Source: JAJTCH01 sp040386195
GTDB taxonomy: Bacteria; Pseudomonadota; Alphaproteobacteria; Rickettsiales; UBA1997
Direction: 5' to 3'
DNA length: 64,000 bases
Assembly (NCBI GenBank): GCA_040386195.1
Contig: JAZKFV010000002.1
Coordinates: 38,701 to 102,700, forward strand
In this document: positions 59,653 to 64,000 of the stretch, piece after piece
Layout of the letters: every line of letters begins with the position of its first letter
Position numbering within the stretch: the first letter of the stretch is position 1
Made by a program: the position numbers and the translations under genes
Notes under the pieces: model-generated
What the model was told of the DNA's origin: nothing
What the model saw: only the letters and a program-made list of their open reading frames with translations
Databases searched by the model: none

Positions 59653-61551
59653 ATGTATATCATTGGCATTTCCTGCTTCTATCATGATTCGGCGGCTTGT
59701 TTAATCAAAGGCGAAAAAATTATCGCCGCGGCGCAAGAAGAAAGATTCACCAGAAAAAAACATGATTCAGCTTTTCCCAAAAAAGCAATTGAATATTGTT
59801 TAAAGGAAGCAGGAATCACTTTGGACGAAGTGAGCTATATTGGCTTTTATGACAAACCATTTTTAAAATTTGAACGACTTTTAGAAACTTATTTGAGCGA
59901 AGCTCCATCAGGATTTCGCTCATTCTTAATGGCAATTCCAGTTTGGCTTAAAGAAAAATTATTTTTGAAAGACACTCTAATCAAAGAATTTTTAGCCTTA
60001 AACATTGCCAGCAACCCAGATTTTAACCCTGAAGATAAAAAACAAATCAAAGAGCTAAAACAAAAAATCTCCGACAAATTATTATTCGGCGAACATCACG
60101 GCTCACACGCCGCCAGCGCTTTTTATCCCTCACCTTTTGAATCAGCAGCAATTTTAAATATGGATGGCGTTGGCGAATGGGTCACAACTTCAATTTGTTA
60201 TGGCGATAAAAATCAAATCAAATTCTTAAAAGAAATTCGCTTTCCTCATTCTCTTGGTTTGCTCTATTCCGCTTTTACTTATTACACCGGATTTAAAGTT
60301 AATTCTGGCGAATATAAATTGATGGGTTTAGCGCCTTACGGCACACCAAAATATGCCGATTTGATTCGCAACAATCTAATTGATGTTAAAGAAGATGGCT
60401 CGTTCAAGCTTGATATGAGCTATTTCAACTATGCAACTGGGCTGACCATGACCAACAGCAAATTTCATAATTTGTTCGGGCGCAATCCGCGCAAAAAAGA
60501 AAGTGAAATTTCGGAATTTGAAATGGATATTGCCGCTTCAATTCAAGCGGTGACTGAAGAAATTGTTATCAAACTTGCCAAAACTGCTGCAAAAATTACT
60601 GGCAGCAAAAACCTTTGTTTGTCTGGTGGCGTGGCTTTGAATTGCGTGGCGAATGGCAAAATTCTGCAAGAAAATATTTTTGAAAATATCTTTATTCAAC
60701 CAGCTTCAGGTGATGCTGGCGGGGCTCTGGGCGTGGCTTTTGCGGCTTATCATCAGCATTTGAATAATGCTCGAAGTTATTACAAAACTGGCAAAGATAA
60801 TATGAGCGGCTCTTATTTGGGCATCAAATATAGTAACGATCAAGTCAAAGAATATTTAGATAAAATTGGCGCTAAATATTTACAAATTAACGATTCAGAA
60901 GAATTTTCAAAAATAGTTGCCGAGCAACTAGCTCAAGAAAAAGTTGTGGGCTGGCATCAAGGTCGAATGGAATTTGGCCCGCGTGCGCTTGGTGCGCGAA
61001 GCATTATTGGTGATGCGAGAAGTGTTAATATGCAAAAAATTATGAATCTTAAAATCAAATATCGCGAAAGCTTTCGCCCTTTTGCGCCGGCAGTTTTGCG
61101 TGAAGATTTGACTAAATATTTTGCAATGCCCGATGTTGATTCGCCCTATATGTTGATTGTGGCACCAGTGCAAGAATCAATGCGCAAATCAATGAGCGAG
61201 CAGGAAGAAAAATTATTTGGTATTGAAAAATTAAACATCGCCAGATCGCAATTGCCGGCAATAACTCACGTCGATTATTCAGCGCGCATTCAAACTATTC
61301 ACCAGGACACCAATCCAAAATTTTACGATTTACTCAAAAAATTCAAAGCCCAAACTGGCTGCTCAGTTCTAATCAACACTTCTTTCAATGTGCGCGGCGA
61401 GCCAATTGTTTGTAGCCCTGAAGATTCTTATAAATGTTTTATGCGAACTGGTATGGATGTTTTGGCGATTGAGAATTTTATCTTATATAAAGAAGATCAA
61501 CCAAATTTTGCTGATCAAAAAGATTGGCAAAGTGAGTATGAATTAGATTAA
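59653..61551 (+). CDS. O-carbamoyltransferase, NodU/CmcH/SxtI family
   Basis: About 632 residues from the ATG at 59653 (MYIIGISCFYHDSAACLI); an upstream TTG would overlap the small gene. These enzymes make carbamoyl-adenylate from carbamoyl phosphate and ATP and transfer the carbamoyl to a hydroxyl. Visible are EERFTRKKHDSAFP, HHGSHAASAFYPSPFESAAILNMDGVGEW (metal and substrate site), LSGGVALNCVANGK, the C-terminal HQGRMEFGPRALGARSIIGDAR and INTSFNVRGEPIVCSPEDSYKCF. The target could be a glycan, lipid or small molecule. hemJ follows after 4 bases. Confidence 0.93.
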   Translation: MYIIGISCFYHDSAACLIKGEKIIAAAQEERFTRKKHDSAFPKKAIEYCLKEAGITLDEVSYIGFYDKPFLKFERLLETYLSEAPSGFRSFLMAIPVWLKEKLFLKDTLIKEFLALNIASNPDFNPEDKKQIKELKQKISDKLLFGEHHGSHAASAFYPSPFESAAILNMDGVGEWVTTSICYGDKNQIKFLKEIRFPHSLGLLYSAFTYYTGFKVNSGEYKLMGLAPYGTPKYADLIRNNLIDVKEDGSFKLDMSYFNYATGLTMTNSKFHNLFGRNPRKKESEISEFEMDIAASIQAVTEEIVIKLAKTAAKITGSKNLCLSGGVALNCVANGKILQENIFENIFIQPASGDAGGALGVAFAAYHQHLNNARSYYKTGKDNMSGSYLGIKYSNDQVKEYLDKIGAKYLQINDSEEFSKIVAEQLAQEKVVGWHQGRMEFGPRALGARSIIGDARSVNMQKIMNLKIKYRESFRPFAPAVLREDLTKYFAMPDVDSPYMLIVAPVQESMRKSMSEQEEKLFGIEKLNIARSQLPAITHVDYSARIQTIHQDTNPKFYDLLKKFKAQTGCSVLINTSFNVRGEPIVCSPEDSYKCFMRTGMDVLAIENFILYKEDQPNFADQKDWQSEYELD

Positions 61552-61555
61552 TCAA

Positions 61556-61984
61556 ATGGAAAATCTTTATCCGATCATCAAATCTTTACACATAATTTTT
61601 ATCATCGCTTGGATGTGTGGGCTGTTTTATTTGCCGCGTTTATTTGTTTATCACACTAAAGCAAAAATTGGTGGTGAGTTGGATTTGACTTTGCAAATAA
61701 TGGAGAAAAAATTGCTTAAAATTATTATGAATCCGGCGCTAATTTTGAGTTTTGTTTTTGGTTTTTGGTTGGTTTATTTAGTTGGAATTGCAGGCGGCTG
61801 GCTGCATCTTAAAATCACTTTGGTGCTAATAATGGCAGGCTTTCATGGCTTTTTGGCTAAATGTCGGAAAGATTTTTTGAATGGCAAAAATCAACATAGT
61901 GAAAAATTTTATCGCGTTATAAATGAAGTGCCAACTTTGTTGATGATTGTGATTGTTTTTTTGGTAATTTTAAAACCTTTTTAA
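61556..61984 (+). CDS. hemJ: HemJ-type protoporphyrinogen IX oxidase
   Basis: A 142-residue integral membrane protein with four helices. KSLHIIFIIAWMCGLFYLPRLFVYH carries the conserved His and the LPRLFVYH motif; HLKITLVLIMAGFHGFLAK holds the second His region. HemJ performs the penultimate step of heme synthesis in many alphaproteobacteria lacking HemG and HemY, matching the cytochromes c and b561 nearby. The gene starts 4 bases after the carbamoyltransferase and ends 1 base before the dipeptidase gene. Confidence 0.9.
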   Translation: MENLYPIIKSLHIIFIIAWMCGLFYLPRLFVYHTKAKIGGELDLTLQIMEKKLLKIIMNPALILSFVFGFWLVYLVGIAGGWLHLKITLVLIMAGFHGFLAKCRKDFLNGKNQHSEKFYRVINEVPTLLMIVIVFLVILKPF

Positions 61985-61985
61985 T

Positions 61986-62516
61986 ATGCAAAATTTAATT
62001 GCGATTACTAAAGAAAATGGCTTTGATGTTGAGCTTGATATTCGTTATGCCACCGCCAATAATGTTGTGGGTTTGAAATTTTATGACCAATCATATTCCC
62101 TGCTGCATCCAGATGCGGCGGCGGCTTTAAAAAAGGCTATTGAACTTGCCAAAATTCAAGGTTATCGCTTCAAATTATTTGACACTTTTCGCCCAATTGC
62201 TGCGCAACAATTTTTATTCGATAAATTTCCGGATGGCGGTTTTGTTTCTAATCCACAAACTGGTGCGATTCCACATTGTCGTGGCGTGGCGGTTGATTTA
62301 ACTTTAATTGATGAAGATGGAAATGAACTGGATATGGGAACCGGTTTTGATAATTTTACTGATCTTGCCGGGCACGGCTCCACCGCAATTTCTGCAGCGG
62401 CACAAAAAAATCGTTATATTTTATTTGGCATAATGATGACTGCCGGCTGGGATTTTTATCGGCAAGAATGGTGGCATTATCAACTTTTTAACGCTAGAAA
62501 TTATCCGATTATTTAA
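61986..62516 (+). CDS. D-alanyl-D-alanine dipeptidase, VanX/DdpX type
   Basis: A 176-residue zinc peptidase of family M15. FDVELDIRYATANNVVGLKFYD is the family start, KLFDTFRP the substrate Arg region, HCRGVAVDL supplies the first Zn His and Asp, and EWWHYQL the catalytic Glu and last Zn His. It cleaves D-Ala-D-Ala, here more likely in turnover of cell-wall dipeptide (as DdpX) than in vancomycin resistance; there is no vanH/vanA partner. No signal peptide, so cytoplasmic. Tight packing with hemJ (1 base). Confidence 0.9.
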   Translation: MQNLIAITKENGFDVELDIRYATANNVVGLKFYDQSYSLLHPDAAAALKKAIELAKIQGYRFKLFDTFRPIAAQQFLFDKFPDGGFVSNPQTGAIPHCRGVAVDLTLIDEDGNELDMGTGFDNFTDLAGHGSTAISAAAQKNRYILFGIMMTAGWDFYRQEWWHYQLFNARNYPII

Positions 62517-62536
62517 TCAACAAATTTAAAAATATT

Positions 62537-63070
62537 ATGCAAAATCAAGAATATCATCCATCGATGAAAATTATTCACTGGACAATGGCGGTGATAATTA
62601 TTGGGCTTTTGGCGCTGGGTTTTTATATGGCTGAATTTATGGATAAAGAATCTGCCAATCGGATGTTGATTTATAATTTACATAAATCTTTCGGGGCTTT
62701 GGTTTTGTTTTTGGTGGTAATTAGAATTTTTGTCAGAATGCAAAGATCAGCTCCACCACTTCCCGATTCAATTGATTTATTGACTCAAGCTTTATCTCAT
62801 TTGGTTCATATGATACTTTATGCTTTGATGATTTTAATGCCAATGAGTGGTTATTTGATGTCGAATTATTTTGGTTATCCTGTTCATTTATTTGGTTTGC
62901 AATTGCCGATGTTAGTTAGCCCTAATCCAGATTTGGGCAAGCTTTGCGCCAATGCTCATGAGTTTTTTGGCTTTAGCTTTGTAGCGGTTTTAGGCTTACA
63001 TATTCTAGGCGTAATCAAACATCGCTTTTTTGATAAGCCGGAAAATGATGTTTTAAAAAGAATGATTTAA
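62537..63070 (+). CDS. Cytochrome b561
   Basis: A 177-residue diheme membrane cytochrome with four helices: MKIIHWTMAVIIIGLLALGFYM with the first His, NLHKSFGALVLFLVVIRIFVR with the second, LSHLVHMILYALMILMPMSGYLM, and ANAHEFFGFSFVAVLGLHILGVIKHRF. It belongs to the YceJ/CybB group that can oxidise ubiquinol or reduce superoxide. It sits between the dipeptidase gene and hisF. Confidence 0.92.
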   Translation: MQNQEYHPSMKIIHWTMAVIIIGLLALGFYMAEFMDKESANRMLIYNLHKSFGALVLFLVVIRIFVRMQRSAPPLPDSIDLLTQALSHLVHMILYALMILMPMSGYLMSNYFGYPVHLFGLQLPMLVSPNPDLGKLCANAHEFFGFSFVAVLGLHILGVIKHRFFDKPENDVLKRMI

Positions 63071-63072
63071 TT

Positions 63073-63828
63073 ATGTTAAAAAACCGAATTATTCCTTGTC
63101 TTGATGTTGCTAATGGTCGGGTGGTAAAGGGAGTTAATTTTGAAAATTTGGTTGATGCTGGCGATCCGGTTGCGCAGGCGGAATTTTATTCTCAGGCTGG
63201 CGCTGATGAGCTTTGTTTTCTTGATATTACCGCTTCTAATGAAAATCGTTCGACAATTTTTGATGTGGTGCGTCAAGTTGCTAAAGTTTGTTTTATTCCT
63301 TTTACCGTTGGTGGTGGCGTGCGGAGTGTGGAGGATATTCGTCAGCTTTTGCTGTGCGGCGCTGATAAAGTTTCCATCAATAGCGCTGCAGTTTATAACC
63401 CCGAGCTGGTCAGACAAGCGGCAAAAAAATTCGGTAGTCAATGCGTGGTAGTTGCAATTGATGCCAAGAAAAATTCTCAAGGAAATTTTGAAATTTTTGT
63501 TAAAGGCGGCAGAGAAGCGACCGGCATTGACGCGATAGAATGGGCAAAAAAAATGCAAGATTTTGGCGCTGGCGAAATTCTTTTAACTTCGATGGATAAA
63601 GACGGAACAAAATCGGGCTATGATTTGGAATTAGTTTTGGCAATTTCATCGCACTTAAATATTCCGGTCATTGCTTCAGGTGGAGTTGGAAATTTGGAGC
63701 ATTTGGCTGAAGGAATTAGAGCTGGAGCATCTGCAGTTCTTGCCGCTTCCATTTTTCATTTTAAAACTTATTCTGTCAAAGAGGCGAAAGAATATTTGTT
63801 GAAAAATGGTGTTGCGGTGCGGGTTTAA
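63073..63828 (+). CDS. hisF: Imidazole glycerol phosphate synthase, cyclase subunit
   Basis: A 251-residue TIM barrel that uses ammonia from HisH to form imidazole glycerol phosphate and AICAR. IIPCLDVANGRVVKGVNF holds the catalytic Asp, PFTVGGGVRSVEDI and VVVAIDAK the second catalytic Asp and phosphate sites, and PVIASGGVGNLEHL the last phosphate loop. hisH and other his genes are not seen in the window. It starts 2 bases after the cytochrome b561 stop. Confidence 0.97.
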   Translation: MLKNRIIPCLDVANGRVVKGVNFENLVDAGDPVAQAEFYSQAGADELCFLDITASNENRSTIFDVVRQVAKVCFIPFTVGGGVRSVEDIRQLLLCGADKVSINSAAVYNPELVRQAAKKFGSQCVVVAIDAKKNSQGNFEIFVKGGREATGIDAIEWAKKMQDFGAGEILLTSMDKDGTKSGYDLELVLAISSHLNIPVIASGGVGNLEHLAEGIRAGASAVLAASIFHFKTYSVKEAKEYLLKNGVAVRV

Positions 63829-63887
63829 CGCCATTTTTGGTGACAATAATATCTGCAAAACCTTGATTTTATTAGTTCTACAAAAAT

Positions 63888-63919
63888 TCACATCTATGAC
63901 CCACGGGTCATAGATGTGA
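63888..63919. repeat. Perfect inverted repeat downstream of hisF
   Basis: TCACATCTATGACCC-AC-GGGTCATAGATGTGA is a 15-base stem with a 2-base loop, 59 bases after the hisF stop. There is no T run after it, so it is not a standard terminator. A TATAAT sits at 63928-63933. Confidence 0.7.
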
Positions 63920-63946
63920 GAATTTGGTATAATATTTTCACTCAGT

Positions 63947-64000
63947 GTCATCCCGGGCTTGACCCGGGATCCAGGAAATGTTAAAGACAAAAACTGGATC
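63947..64000. repeat. REP-like palindrome, cut by the window end
   Basis: GTCATCCCGGGCTTGACCCG then GGATCC: ATCCCGGG and CCCGGGAT pair around CTTGA. This is the dispersed element type common in alphaproteobacteria. The final AAACTGGATC may begin a facing copy, but the window ends there. Confidence 0.6.

Overview
The window is AT-rich (roughly one-third G+C by eye) and looks like the chromosome of a host-associated alphaproteobacterium, most likely on or near the Rickettsiales. The reasons are a ValRS of the compact archaeal-like type known from Rickettsia, a fused ispDF, an hflK/hflC pair, a membrane-anchored cytochrome c, a dnaK promoter matching the alphaproteobacterial RpoH consensus, and palindromic repeats inserted in frame inside protein genes, as with Rickettsia palindromic elements. 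Unlike classical obligate intracellular Rickettsia it keeps amino-acid genes (ilvB, ilvH, leuC, hisF, glyA, a threonine dehydratase) and pilus-type genes. Lineage is inference; no rRNA gene or tRNA was found.

Layout. 1-11.4 kb: a decayed lipoprotein remnant, RhuM, threonine dehydratase, murC-GNAT, ispE, hflKC, mrp, Fic, pirin, then a decayed gap holding a possible structured RNA and a histidine-kinase remnant. 11.4-25 kb: orphan antitoxin, glmS, a divergent PEP-carboxylase-like protein, then a 1757-residue helicase-ankyrin protein flanked by valS and by a duplicated 3' fragment of valS. 25-34.4 kb: housekeeping genes (valS-bamB-yfgM-like-folD; ilvB-ilvH-nuoF-ispDF; queA), with palindromic repeats inside valS, bamB and queA and between ilvB and ilvH. 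34.4-48.8 kb: an accessory, effector-like zone (1118-residue helical-repeat protein with a papain-fold toxin-like end, 768-residue TPR membrane protein, 940-residue ankyrin-amidoligase protein) around dnaK, msrA and glyA. 48.8-57.8 kb: sppA, MFS transporter, leuC, pilin-like protein, greA, ahcY, prepilin peptidase, cytochrome c, prs. 58-64 kb: a plus-strand run that starts with a four-gene module resembling sxtI/J/K/L (carbamoyltransferase, SxtJ-like, DUF5989-like, SGNH/GDSL hydrolase) and continues with hemJ, a D-Ala-D-Ala dipeptidase, cytochrome b561 and hisF.

How the parts fit. Housekeeping genes cover peptidoglycan precursors (murC, glmS), isoprenoids (ispE, ispDF), envelope proteolysis and assembly (hflKC, bamB, sppA), one-carbon metabolism (folD, glyA, ahcY) and branched-chain amino acids. 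Interspersed are large proteins built from eukaryotic-like repeats joined to candidate enzymatic domains (SF1 helicase, papain-fold deamidase/protease-like, amidoligase, Fic), consistent with secreted effectors acting in a eukaryotic, probably protist, host. The Sxt-like module suggests O-carbamoylation of an exported or surface compound. All functional calls come from reading motifs by eye; no database search was run.
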